From Chryseobacterium piperi (GTDB taxonomy: Bacteria > Bacteroidota > Bacteroidia > Flavobacteriales > Weeksellaceae), in assembly GCF_002285635.2 (NCBI RefSeq), contig NZ_CP023049.2:1178001-1242000 (forward strand): 64,000 nt of DNA, given 5' to 3'. Both the position numbers and the translations under genes were made by a program. The stretch's first letter is position 1; every line of letters starts with the position of its first letter. The notes under the pieces are model-generated. The model had not been told where the DNA came from. It did no database searches and worked only from the letters and a program-made list of their open reading frames with translations. Positions 24,482 to 32,432 of the stretch are shown piece after piece.

Positions 24482-25276
24482 TTTAGAGTTGCAAAAGAAA
24501 AAAACATCAATGTATCCAACGGACTTAACCCAAACTCAGTGGCAATTTATAAAAAAAGCATTAGATTTTGATGACAGAAAACGAAAATATGATTTGGTTG
24601 TCATTTGGAATGCTATCAGTTATTTAGTAAAAACAGGCTGTCAATGGAGACTTTTACCTCATGATTTTCCCAAATGGCAATTGGTTTATTACTATTATTC
24701 AAAATGGTCAAATCTGGAGATTTTCGATTTATTATTATCAAAATTGAGAGAGGAAGTACGACGAAACAGGGGTCAGAAAGCGCAGGCAAGTTTAGGAATT
24801 ATTGACAGTCAAAGTGTTCGTTGGGGAAATAACCGTTCACTCAATGGCTTTGACGGAGGTAAAAAAATAAAAGGAATCAAGAGACACGTTGTGGTAGACA
24901 AAAATGGTTTTTTGTTAGCCGTAATGGTAAGTGTAGCCAATGTTCATGACAGTAAGGCTGCATTGTTACTGATCAAAACACTGCGATATTTACTAATTCC
25001 GCTTCAGGTAATCCTGGCGGACGGAGGTTATAGAGGAGAGATTATTGAGGAAATAAGAATTAAGTTTAATTATATCATTCAGATCGTAATGCGGAGTGAC
25101 AAAAAAGTAAAAGGGTTTGAGCCAATTCATAAACGATGGATTATAGAGCGTACATTTGCTTGGTTTGATAACGATAGAAGATTATGCAGAAATTATGAAC
25201 TCTTAATGGAATCCTCTGAAAACATGGTCAAATTATCCGCCATAAAATTATTACTGAATAAAATTTAAACAGACTC
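24418..25276 (+). mobile_element. IS5-family insertion sequence (IS1031-like group), 859 bp
   Basis: Terminal inverted repeats GAGCCTGTTTAAA and TTTAAACAGACTC (one mismatch). The element is flanked by the 3-bp direct repeat TTA at 24415-24417 and 25277-25279, a TNA target as known for the IS1031 group of IS5. It encodes one DDE transposase in a single frame and is apparently intact, so recent insertion is likely. Removing it with one TTA copy restores an open frame for the third secreted paralogue. Confidence 0.92.
24510..25268 (+). CDS. IS5-family DDE transposase
   Basis: 252 residues from ATG 24510 (MYPTDLTQTQWQFIKK), the start typical of the family; a TTG at 24489 would add seven. Helix-turn-helix DUF4096-type N-terminus (TGCQWRLLPHDFPKW), then the DDE catalytic residues: D in GIIDSQSV, D in LADGGYRGE, and E in WIIERTFAWFD. 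Ends 8 bp before the right terminal repeat. Complete and undamaged. Confidence 0.93.
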   Translation: MYPTDLTQTQWQFIKKALDFDDRKRKYDLVVIWNAISYLVKTGCQWRLLPHDFPKWQLVYYYYSKWSNLEIFDLLLSKLREEVRRNRGQKAQASLGIIDSQSVRWGNNRSLNGFDGGKKIKGIKRHVVVDKNGFLLAVMVSVANVHDSKAALLLIKTLRYLLIPLQVILADGGYRGEIIEEIRIKFNYIIQIVMRSDKKVKGFEPIHKRWIIERTFAWFDNDRRLCRNYELLMESSENMVKLSAIKLLLNKI

Positions 25277-25314
25277 TTAGTATCATATGTATATTTTAAA
25301 ATAAGAAATTAGTG

Positions 25315-25998
25315 TTACCTTCCTAAAACAGGAACATAGTTTTTTTTGATAAACAGAATATCGACAAAGCTTGTACCTTCATTGGGCCCAGGAATGTCAC
25401 CAAATATTCGCCACGTTGTTCCTGTAGCTTTAGATAATACATAACCTGTAGCCCTAGTGCTATTGGGTACAAATCCGGACCCTGAAGCAGTGTTAATCGT
25501 GTATGCAACATTAGACATCATGGCTTCCCAGTCATTAAAAGCCATCCCAGTATCAAAATTAGGATTATCCCCTACACTAAAACGTCTGATAACAAACATC
25601 GCTGTAGAGTTAGTATCCACAGTAGGTACAGGAGTTGCTGTTACATCCCTGGCCGGTGCTCCCTGATATACTCCCAGTACACCATTAGCATTGGCAACTA
25701 CCGTCTGAGGAAAGGTTATAGAATTACTCCCGTCTGCTAAGTTTCTTACTCTTCCGTTTCCATTGACATCTAATTTTTCAGTAGCAGGAATAACACCTAT
25801 CCCTATTTGTCCATTAGAGGCTACAATAAAATCATTATTAGCCTGAGCCGCAGAAGGTGCTCCACTTTTTGGGTTATCAGCATTTCCGTCTACATGAAAA
25901 GTTCCTTGAGGATTTTCTGTACGTATTCCAAATCTCTGTGCGAAAAAAAAGCTATTAAAAAATAAAAAGCTTAAAAAAAGTATTTTTGTATTAATCAT
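25315..25998 (-). CDS. Tail-fibre-like secreted protein, second paralogue
   Basis: 227 residues with signal peptide (ILFLSFLFFNSFFFAQ). Shares with its neighbours the conserved blocks FGIRTENPQGTFHVDG, GAPSAAQANNDF, IGIGVIPATEKLDVNG, FVIRRFSVGDNPNFDTGM, WEAMMSNVAYTI and VDILFIKK, while the intervening segments differ. The C-terminal half therefore looks like a compact domain with variable loops. It follows the first paralogue by 28 bp, and the same 28-bp spacing separates it from the reconstructed start of the third. No function is known; surface location is inferred from the signal peptide. Confidence 0.83.
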   Translation of the reverse strand: MINTKILFLSFLFFNSFFFAQRFGIRTENPQGTFHVDGNADNPKSGAPSAAQANNDFIVASNGQIGIGVIPATEKLDVNGNGRVRNLADGSNSITFPQTVVANANGVLGVYQGAPARDVTATPVPTVDTNSTAMFVIRRFSVGDNPNFDTGMAFNDWEAMMSNVAYTINTASGSGFVPNSTRATGYVLSKATGTTWRIFGDIPGPNEGTSFVDILFIKKNYVPVLGR

Positions 25999-26026
25999 AG
26001 TAAATTTTTAATAATGAAACAATGGG

Positions 26027-26722
26027 CTAATTAGTTCGTGAGTCTGCTGCTACCACACCTTTTTTAATAAAGAGAACATCAACAATCACTGACACTTCAT
26101 TAATTCCCGGTATATCTCCGCTAATCCTCCACCGGCTTCCATCATTTTTTAAACGATAACCCGATGCGGCAGTTCCAAAAATTGTTGTAGCACTTCCTGC
26201 ACCAAAAGTATATGCAATATTGGATACAAAAGCTTCCCACTTGGTAGATTCCATCGTAGTATCAAAACCAGCACCCCCATTTTGTCCTGAAGGCCAGTCA
26301 CCCACACTAAATCGCTTTACGACGAACATGGCTCCGGAATTGGTATCTGCTGCTGCACCTGTACTCGATACATCCATTACCGGAAACCCCGGACTATAGC
26401 CCAAAACGCCTCCGTTAGCTCCGGCCTGTTGAGCCACTACGGTACCAGGAGGTGTTCCTACAGGAAGTCCTCTGATTCTGGCGTTTCCATTAATGTCTAA
26501 TTTCTGTGCTGGAGTAATAATACCAATCCCGGTATTCCCATTCGAAGTCACTACAAAATCATCCGTAGCATTAGCCGCAGAAGGAGCTCCGGTTGCCGGA
26601 TTATTTCCACTACCATCTACATGAAAAGTACTTTGGGGGTTTTGTGTTCGAATGCCAACTTGCGCATGCATTGTTAGGCCATAACAAGTAATGGCCAAAA
26701 AGGCGAAATTTTTTTTTCTCAT
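26027..26722 (-). CDS. Tail-fibre-like secreted protein, first paralogue of the tandem trio
   Basis: 231 residues; signal peptide (FAFLAITCYGLTMHAQ), then VGIRTQNPQSTFHVDG, GAPSAANATDDF, NTGIGIITPAQKLDING, FVVKRFSVGDWPSGQ, WEAFVSNIAYTF and VDVLFIKKGVVAADSRTN. The last residues ADSRTN nearly match ADARTN of the third paralogue, while the second ends differently. First gene of the three-gene unit; a -7 box (TAATTTTG) lies 113 bp upstream. Not recognised as a characterised family. Confidence 0.83.
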   Translation of the reverse strand: MRKKNFAFLAITCYGLTMHAQVGIRTQNPQSTFHVDGSGNNPATGAPSAANATDDFVVTSNGNTGIGIITPAQKLDINGNARIRGLPVGTPPGTVVAQQAGANGGVLGYSPGFPVMDVSSTGAAADTNSGAMFVVKRFSVGDWPSGQNGGAGFDTTMESTKWEAFVSNIAYTFGAGSATTIFGTAASGYRLKNDGSRWRISGDIPGINEVSVIVDVLFIKKGVVAADSRTN

Positions 26723-27028
26723 TTGATGTGAATTTGTTTTTAATAAAAAATATTGTAGATCATAATTCTAATTATCTACAATTAGGTAACCGCTTAAAAT
26801 TACTATTTTTTTTAATCAAATCCCACTATTGAGACAAAATTAATATATTATTCCCCCTTCATAATATATTACTATAAATCACTCGTTTACAAGAATATTT
26901 TACAAGAAAAAGACCAATGTATTTAAAGATAAAATTGAGACAACAATAGTAAATTTAATATGCATAAGATTTTTTATCTTTAATCTTAGTATGACTTGCT
27001 TAATCATTTATATAAATAGTTTATTTTG
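26723..27028. other. 306-bp AT-rich gap: leader of the secreted-protein trio
   Basis: Contains a minus-strand -7 box TAATTTTG (complement of 26835-26842) and, between it and the first paralogue, an inverted repeat TTGTAGAT / ATCTACAA (about 26752-26782) in the transcribed leader that could be a regulatory hairpin. No coding potential seen in the remainder. Confidence 0.45.
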
Positions 27029-27121
27029 ATGATCTATCAAAGCCATAACTTCTATATCATTACCGAAGGACCCGGTGTCGGAAAAACAACTGTTCTGGAT
27101 CAACTGATGCATATTCTTTGA
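27029..27121 (+). pseudogene. Truncated P-loop ATPase remnant
   Basis: Thirty codons starting MIYQSHNFYIITEG and containing an intact Walker A, GPGVGKTTVLDQL, then stop at TGA 27119. This is the N-terminus of a Bacteroidetes AAA-type ATPase normally about 180 residues long; nothing of the Walker B or C-terminal part follows. A short in-frame echo (IEVIYEKINRTF, about 27195-27230) may be another fragment. It sits 140 bp before a tRNA gene and near an IS, suggesting deletion in a plastic locus. Confidence 0.65.
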
Positions 27122-27260
27122 TAGTGGGGTCCACATCACAATATTGCATAAATGATATAGTGAAAGTACCACATAAAATTCATTATTTGCTCATTGAGGT
27201 TATTTATGAAAAAATAAATCGTACTTTTTAAAAGGATATTAATACATTTGAAAGTACAAT

Positions 27261-27332
27261 GGCCTCATAGTTCAATGGATAGAACAAAAGTTTCCTAAAC
27301 TTTAGATCCAGGTTCGATCCCTGGTGAGGCTA
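27261..27332 (+). tRNA. tRNA-Arg, anticodon CCT
   Basis: 72 nt folding as a cloverleaf: acceptor GGCCTCA / TGAGGCT (first pair G-T), T-arm CCAGG-TTCGATC-CCTGG, anticodon stem AAAGT / ACTTT with loop TTCCTAA, so the anticodon is CCT and reads AGG. Discriminator base is A; CCA is not encoded. Confidence 0.93.
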
Positions 27333-27375
27333 CAAAATAAGATTCAGGAAGTTAAGGTTATTTAAAATAAGAGGT

Positions 27376-27693
27376 TTAATCTTTTGTAGCGACAATAATC
27401 GTCTTTACTTTATCATAAGAATAATTCAGCTTCTGTATTTCTGTACTGTCTTTTATAATCACTAGATTCTTTATTCTTTTTTTATCAATCAAGGATTGTA
27501 GTTTATTAAAATCCGATTGTTTATTATCTATCAATATAAGAGTCTGTTGCTTTTGTTTATTAAGACTAGCTGCCATAGACAACATACGATCGTTTGTTGT
27601 GTAGTCCGTACTGTAATCAACTATAGGTTGTGATATTTTGTTATTACAGCTAAAAACTAAAATAGCAAAGAAGACAATGTAAACTTTTTTCAT
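27376..27693 (-). CDS. Small lipoprotein of unknown function
   Basis: 105 residues with lipoprotein signal VFFAILVFSCNN (Cys about residue 16). The mature part is short, alternating beta/alpha in character, with QTLILIDNK and KNLVIIKDSTEIQKL, which recalls the small domain of some TonB-system proteins, but no family is recognised. It is divergent from the XRE regulator and lies just after tRNA-Arg, so it may belong to accessory DNA. Confidence 0.65.
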   Translation of the reverse strand: MKKVYIVFFAILVFSCNNKISQPIVDYSTDYTTNDRMLSMAASLNKQKQQTLILIDNKQSDFNKLQSLIDKKRIKNLVIIKDSTEIQKLNYSYDKVKTIIVATKD

Positions 27694-27801
27694 TTCATTA
27701 CTTTCGGTTTAATAAGGTACACCTTTCTATTTATTTTAATTGAGGAAATCCGTAATGTTAACCCGATGACACTCTGTATTTTTAGGTAAAGCATATTTTG
27801 T

Positions 27802-28110
27802 ATGAGAAAAGAAAAACTACGCTTATTAAGAACACAAAAAGGATATACTCAACAGCAGATCGTTGACGTCATTGCAACAGATGTTTCCAATTACAGTAGA
27901 AAAGAAAATGGAGATGTAAAAATAACCCATGAGGAATGGGAAAAAATAGCCAGATTATTAGAAGTTCCAGTAGCAGAGATCTATGAAGAAACTAACTTTC
28001 AAGATCATAGAAAAAGTGAAAAATTTTATCAATCTATAATAAAAGACCTACAGGAATATATTAGCTTTCTAAAAAAAGAAAATGAAAGAATTGAAAATTT
28101 GGTAAAATAA
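27802..28110 (+). CDS. XRE-family helix-turn-helix regulator with C-terminal coiled coil
   Basis: 102 residues. The N-terminal ~65 residues form a Cro/C1 helix-turn-helix: LRLLRTQKGYTQQQIVDVIATDVSNYSRKENGDVKITHEEW. The tail (DLQEYISFLKKENERIENLV) has heptad spacing and should form a coiled coil for dimerisation. Such short regulators in Bacteroidetes are often solitary. Target unknown; it is divergent from the small lipoprotein gene, which it may control. Confidence 0.85.
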   Translation: MRKEKLRLLRTQKGYTQQQIVDVIATDVSNYSRKENGDVKITHEEWEKIARLLEVPVAEIYEETNFQDHRKSEKFYQSIIKDLQEYISFLKKENERIENLVK

Positions 28111-28205
28111 AAGAATACTTTGCTATAGAAACTTATCAAAAGTACTCTGATATCAGCACTTATAGAGTAAAACTGAATAATAGAAATAGGCATACTAAAG
28201 ATCTA

Positions 28206-28967
28206 TTAATCTTCCGACACATTCAATTTTAGTTTATAACGATAACTTCCATTGAAAAGGTCTTCTTCTTTAAGTACTTCATTTGTTTTTTTAGAGATCC
28301 AGAATTTTTGATATCCCGGAACAGATAGACCATGTTCTAATAACCAACAATCTACTTCTGCCCCTGCAGAGTTAATCAATTTATCACTTCCTTTCACCGT
28401 GTAAAACACATCTTTTGCTTGTCCAAAACCAGGATCGAAAAAAGTGATTTTAAATGTCCGGTTTTTAGCATACGGCAATAAAGGAAAAATAACTAAATCA
28501 GAGTGCCAGTTCAAATTATATTGTTTAAAGGAAGCATTAAAATCTTCTATCGCTTTTGTTTTTATCTGATCAGCAACTTTACCATCAAATACCACTTTCC
28601 TGGTTTCAAAATCATACTTCACGTAATATCCTAACCTCTTCCAGTAAAAATGATGTTGCAATGTAGAAAGATCATTTGTTTTTAAAAGTGTGTAAGCAGT
28701 ATGGGTAATGGTGTCCAAATCCCATTGCTGTGTAATCGCAAATGCATCGCTGCCGGAATGTTTAAGAGGTTCAACATTTATTTTAACCAACATAATTTTT
28801 TCTGAAGGACTTTCTTTTGTTTTTTTATTATAAACAACATAAGTAGCCTTACCCAGTTTGATTTTTTTAATGTTTAATGCAGAAGGCGTTATGGTAATGG
28901 TATCCTTTGTGATGGCAGAAACGGAAAGACTCGCCATCATTAATATTATAGTAACGAATATCTTCAT
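28206..28967 (-). CDS. Secreted protein of unknown function (DUF3108-like character)
   Basis: 253 residues from ATG 28967, giving signal peptide KIFVTIILMMASLSVSA; a GTG at 29021 would put a second hydrophobic stretch in front and is less likely. The mature part is beta-rich with repeated aromatic strands (HHFYWKRLGYYVKYDFETRKVVFDG, FWISKKTNEVLKEED), a pattern like periplasmic lipid-binding DUF3108 proteins that tolerate Lys/Asp turns. I do not recognise the family with certainty. No operon partners. Confidence 0.6.
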   Translation of the reverse strand: MKIFVTIILMMASLSVSAITKDTITITPSALNIKKIKLGKATYVVYNKKTKESPSEKIMLVKINVEPLKHSGSDAFAITQQWDLDTITHTAYTLLKTNDLSTLQHHFYWKRLGYYVKYDFETRKVVFDGKVADQIKTKAIEDFNASFKQYNLNWHSDLVIFPLLPYAKNRTFKITFFDPGFGQAKDVFYTVKGSDKLINSAGAEVDCWLLEHGLSVPGYQKFWISKKTNEVLKEEDLFNGSYRYKLKLNVSED

Positions 28968-29192
28968 AGTGATTTTTATACAGATAATCAAAATAACAAT
29001 AACATATAATAAATATAACACAATATTATTAACACTCTTAAATAAAATAAATATTTCTACGATTTATTTGCTTTTTCTTTTTCCGTTTTTTAAGATCGTA
29101 ATTACTTATTTAAACTCTGGATTTCACAGCATTATAAAAATTGGATAATGTCAACCTGCCAAGACTAATTTATTTTTAAAACACGCCCATAA

Positions 29193-29241
29193 TTACAACA
29201 ATAGCCTCTTGCTTCTGCAAGAGGCCTAATAGCTGTTGTAA
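29193..29241 (-). terminator. Strong two-part hairpin downstream of the YdcF-like gene
   Basis: Perfect nine-pair stem GCCTCTTGC / GCAAGAGGC (loop TTCT) inside an outer pairing TTACAACA / TGTTGTAA. It lies 20 bp after the YdcF-like stop. The following T-run is poor, so it may be an RNA-stability hairpin. Confidence 0.55.
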
Positions 29242-29259
29242 AAACAGGATAATAACTAT

Positions 29260-29769
29260 TTAATATAAAGTGTAATTATTATCAATTAAAATTTTAATGG
29301 CTTTATTTTCATGCTCTTCTAATCTTTTAAGCTCATCTGAAGCATGTGTAGATTGGGCTGCAATAAAAGTTACTTTTTTATTAATATCCCTATCCTCAGT
29401 AATGATATTAAAAATCATTTTTGCTCTTGTCACATGAAAATCAGAAGTAACAACATAAACCGCTTCTGGATTTGCTTCTTCCAATACCGGAGTTGCTTTC
29501 CTGAAATCGTCAACAGTATTGGAGGTTATTAGATGTTGTAAAAAGTCATTTTCAAAGACCCCTCTTTTGATGAGGTTCTGTTTTACATAATGGGCATGGG
29601 GTAAATCCGATGTATTAAAATGTTCGCCAAACCCTCCTGAGCATAAAAAACTTAATTTCTTATCTTTCTGATATAGCTCATAAGCAGCATTCAACCTATC
29701 GATAGCTGTTATACTTAGATTTCCGTTGACATCATTGGGCGCTCCTAATATCAGAATAATACTTTTCAT
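29260..29769 (-). CDS. YdcF-family (DUF218) cytoplasmic protein
   Basis: 169 residues from ATG 29769 (MKSIILILGAPND). Family marks: ILGAPNDVNGNLS, FLCSGGFGEHFN, SNTVDDFRKA and VTSDFHVTRAKMIF. Unlike the SanA-like protein at 3.1 kb it has no membrane anchor. YdcF of E. coli binds S-adenosylmethionine but has no proven activity. Its start overlaps the last 38 bp of the epimerase gene, so the two are translationally linked, suggesting a shared surface-sugar role (inference). Confidence 0.78.
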   Translation of the reverse strand: MKSIILILGAPNDVNGNLSITAIDRLNAAYELYQKDKKLSFLCSGGFGEHFNTSDLPHAHYVKQNLIKRGVFENDFLQHLITSNTVDDFRKATPVLEEANPEAVYVVTSDFHVTRAKMIFNIITEDRDINKKVTFIAAQSTHASDELKRLEEHENKAIKILIDNNYTLY

Positions 29770-30706
29770 GCTGGTTACTGTTATAATAAGTAAAAAAGGA
29801 TTCTTTGTGTTCATCAGATATATTTCGATAATACTCAATCGTATCTTTCATTCCCTTTTCTAAATCTTTAAACTCATAATTCGGAACAATGTGGTTATCA
29901 ATACCTGTAGTATCTGCAACCAAAATAGTTTCTTCTACTTCACCGGACCTCATATTTTTATAAACGATATCAGATGAAGAATTGGTTAATTTAATAATAA
30001 GTTTCGCCAGGTCTTCCACGGTTACTGATACTCCACTTCCAATGTCAACAACATTTTCATTGGTACAAACATCTTTATTCATTGCTTCAACGGCAAGATA
30101 TGCAATATCTTCGATATGAATTAGATCAACAGTTTGCTTTCCATTTCCCCAGATTTCAAGAGGCTTATTGTGCAGGGCATTTATAATAAAATAAGGAACC
30201 GCCTTTCTGATAGGGTGTGTATGCTGTCCCGGTCCATAAGCATTAAACCATTTATGAATACAGCCTTCAATTGCATATTCTTTCATATAGAGTTTAATGA
30301 TCCGTTCTGCGTTTTCTTTTGTTATGGTATACATATTCTCCCAAACATTAAGCTTAGTTACATAAAATAACCTCGGCTTCTTTTCCATCGTGAGCAGAAC
30401 TTCAATAAATGTGGAAATACCCACACTATTATTTTGTACTGCTTTTAATGGATGAAAATTAAGTTCAGTTGTTCCCAGAACACCGGCGATAAGATAAATG
30501 TGATCCGGATTAGTTTCGTTCAAACATTTTTTTACAAGATTAAAATCTGTTGTATCACATTCAATCCAGTACACATTATCCGGTAGAACGTAATCCGGTT
30601 TCGTCTTGTCAAATAAAAAAATTTGAGAGTCTTTTCTTTTAAGGCATTCTCTGTAAATAGCAGATCCTACAAATCCACTACCACCTGTGATGGCGATTTT
30701 TTTCAT
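29732..30706 (-). CDS. NAD-dependent epimerase/dehydratase (sugar-nucleotide type)
   Basis: 324 residues, extended SDR fold. Rossmann motif AITGGSGFVGSAIY at the N-terminus, active-site YTITKENAER (Tyr and Lys with the YxxxK spacing), HKWFNAYGPGQHTHPIRKAVPYFI and IWGNGKQTVDLIHIEDIA for the nucleotide-sugar pocket. Substrate likely a UDP- or GDP-sugar, but specificity cannot be read from sequence. Coupled to the YdcF-like gene; no glycosyltransferases are adjacent. Confidence 0.85.
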   Translation of the reverse strand: MKKIAITGGSGFVGSAIYRECLKRKDSQIFLFDKTKPDYVLPDNVYWIECDTTDFNLVKKCLNETNPDHIYLIAGVLGTTELNFHPLKAVQNNSVGISTFIEVLLTMEKKPRLFYVTKLNVWENMYTITKENAERIIKLYMKEYAIEGCIHKWFNAYGPGQHTHPIRKAVPYFIINALHNKPLEIWGNGKQTVDLIHIEDIAYLAVEAMNKDVCTNENVVDIGSGVSVTVEDLAKLIIKLTNSSSDIVYKNMRSGEVEETILVADTTGIDNHIVPNYEFKDLEKGMKDTIEYYRNISDEHKESFFTYYNSNQHEKYYSDIRSAQ

Positions 30707-31151
30707 AGTTGAAATAATTTTTGATTAATATGAGGTGATTTTTAATTTTTTAATTATATTTCCCTTTATGATGAATTATCATCACGCAATAATACAAATT
30801 TTATGAATATGTCAAATTAAAAATTCATTAAATATTTATGTATTGGTTAATAAAATGTTAATAAATAACCAATTAAGCGAATATTAATCAATATTTAAAA
30901 CTGGAATTTAATTTTTTAAACAATGAAATAAGATCACAAAAATATCCCTGGATTCTAAGAATTATATTTACTAAAAAGAAACAATGGTTTTGGATAAACC
31001 GCTTTATTTCCAAAGCTATCAACTACTATATTTCCCCTATTCTAAACTTTTTGAATTCTTTATCAGAAATTTTTACTTTATTTTTGTATTGTTATTAATA
31101 CATCAATTCCGAATAAAACGGATATACTTAATATTATAGCAATTGATTCAC
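30707..31151. other. 445-bp divergent intergenic region
   Basis: AT-rich gap between the epimerase gene and the phosphodiesterase gene. Contains a small palindrome (TGATGAATTATCATCA, about 30768) on the epimerase side and a plus-strand -7 box TATTTTTG at 31079-31086 for the phosphodiesterase gene. No ORF or RNA gene seen. Confidence 0.4.
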
Positions 31152-32099
31152 ATGATAAAATATTTTTTTAATCTGTCTGTTTTTTTGTCAATCACTCTTT
31201 GTCAGGCACAAAATAGTTTTAAAGTAATTCCCTTAGGGGTTTATGGAGGAGGCGAAGAAAGTAACCTATCAAGTTATATGGCTGCCCCGATGAACTCGGA
31301 GAACTATGTTGCCCTTGATGCCGGAACCTTGCGCTCAGGAATCGAAAAAGCGATCGAACAAGGAAACTTTAAAGGAAACTCAGCATCACAAGTTCTAAAA
31401 CAAAACATTAAAGGTTATCTGATTTCTCATGCTCACCTGGATCACGTAAGTGGGATGATCATAAATAGTCCGGATGATTCAAAGAAGTCAGTTTACACAC
31501 TTCCTTCAGTATCCAAGATTATTACAGGTAAGTATTTTTCATGGGAAAGTTGGGCTAATTTCACGAATGTCGGTGAGCTTCCCCATTTAAACAAATACAG
31601 TATGATTGATCTGGATTCCGGTGTTGAAATCCCTGTTTCAGATACGGAAATGTATGTTACTGCTTTCCCGCTAAGTCATGTTAATCCTTATGAAAGTACA
31701 GCTTTCCTATTACGTCACAACAAGGAATACTTGCTTTATCTTGGTGATACCGGAAGCGACCGTATTGAAAAAAGCAATAAACTTGAGGCTCTGTGGAAAC
31801 AAATAGCCCCTTATGTCAATAACCAGAAATTAAAAGGCATCTTAATAGAAGTTTCGTTTCCAAATGAACAGCCCGATACCTCTTTATTTGGCCATCTTAC
31901 ACCTGCATTACTAGAAAATGAATTGAATGTTCTGAATAATCTTTGCCAACCGGGAAAGTTGAAAAATGTTCCTGTCATTATTACCCACCTTAAGCCTGTA
32001 GATGATCACATTGAAAAAATCAAGAAGCAGCTGAAAGAAAAAAATACTTTAGGAATGAAATATATTTTTCCTGTACAGGGAGAAAAAATCGTTCTTTAA
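31152..32099 (+). CDS. Class II 3',5'-cyclic-nucleotide phosphodiesterase, secreted
   Basis: 315 residues from ATG 31152. Signal peptide KYFFNLSVFLSITLCQAQ, then a metallo-beta-lactamase fold of the PDEase_II type: VIPLGVYGGGEESNLSSYM, metal-binding ISHAHLDHVSGMI (HxHxDH), YLGDTGSDR and ITHLKP. Class II enzymes (yeast PDE1, Vibrio CpdP) hydrolyse cAMP; a periplasmic location means it would scavenge extracellular cyclic nucleotide. The TTG at 31143 is rejected in favour of ATG. Confidence 0.87.
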   Translation: MIKYFFNLSVFLSITLCQAQNSFKVIPLGVYGGGEESNLSSYMAAPMNSENYVALDAGTLRSGIEKAIEQGNFKGNSASQVLKQNIKGYLISHAHLDHVSGMIINSPDDSKKSVYTLPSVSKIITGKYFSWESWANFTNVGELPHLNKYSMIDLDSGVEIPVSDTEMYVTAFPLSHVNPYESTAFLLRHNKEYLLYLGDTGSDRIEKSNKLEALWKQIAPYVNNQKLKGILIEVSFPNEQPDTSLFGHLTPALLENELNVLNNLCQPGKLKNVPVIITHLKPVDDHIEKIKKQLKEKNTLGMKYIFPVQGEKIVL

Positions 32100-32151
32100 A
32101 GCAGTAGAATTATCATTTTAGATAACGCTAATTTACTATTACATAATTCAT

Positions 32152-32159
32152 TACATTTG
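32152..32159 (+). promoter_or_regulatory. -7 promoter box of the GG-leader peptide gene
   Basis: TACATTTG, exact TAnnTTTG match, 28 bp before the ATG at 32187. Confidence 0.55.
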
Positions 32160-32186
32160 TTATTAATAACCAAAAAACAAATAGTT

Positions 32187-32294
32187 ATGAACAAAAATCT
32201 TAAAAATCTAAAATTAGACAGGAATCAGCTAAGAATGATCAATGGAGGCTTTCAAATATGTCCTCCAGACTATGAATGTGGTAATAATAGATGA
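32187..32294 (+). CDS. Bacteriocin-like GG-leader peptide, interrupted by in-frame TGA
   Basis: ATG 32187 gives a 35-residue product: leader MNKNLKNLKLDRNQLRMINGG with the double-glycine cleavage site, then FQICPPDYECGNNR. After the TGA at 32292 the same frame continues for 23 Cys/Gly/Pro-rich codons (CINGACRS..., ending in APPV) to TAA 32366. Bacteroidetes genomes carry many such bacteriocin-like peptides of 50-70 residues, and TGG (Trp) to TGA is a one-base change, so the full-length peptide was probably 59 residues. The promoter and terminator remain intact. No C39 peptidase transporter is in the window. Confidence 0.7.
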   Translation: MNKNLKNLKLDRNQLRMINGGFQICPPDYECGNNR

Positions 32295-32375
32295 TGTATT
32301 AACGGTGCATGTCGCTCTATATCTGTTGCCGGGCCGAATGGCTATTGTATGGCCCCACCTGTTTAATACATTTCT

Positions 32376-32410
32376 CAAAAGGCAAAGGATGGTGAATTCT
32401 TTGCCTTTTG
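32376..32410. terminator. Bidirectional terminator between the peptide gene and deoR
   Basis: Perfect twelve-pair stem CAAAAGGCAAAG / CTTTGCCTTTTG with an 11-nt loop; convergent genes on both sides. Confidence 0.7.
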
Positions 32411-32432
32411 TCATATAATGATAGAAACATTA

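Noticed and set aside
23711..26722. Prophage or tailocin fragment because of tail-fibre-like repeats
   Set aside because: All three proteins have signal peptides and no capsid, tail, portal or integrase genes are nearby.
28858..29148. 96-codon plus-strand open frame
   Set aside because: It overlaps the 5' end and AT-rich leader of the minus-strand secreted protein and has random, Ile/Thr-rich composition.
32292..32294. TGA as selenocysteine codon
   Set aside because: No SECIS-like hairpin follows within the expected distance and no selenocysteine genes are seen; a Trp-to-stop change is simpler.
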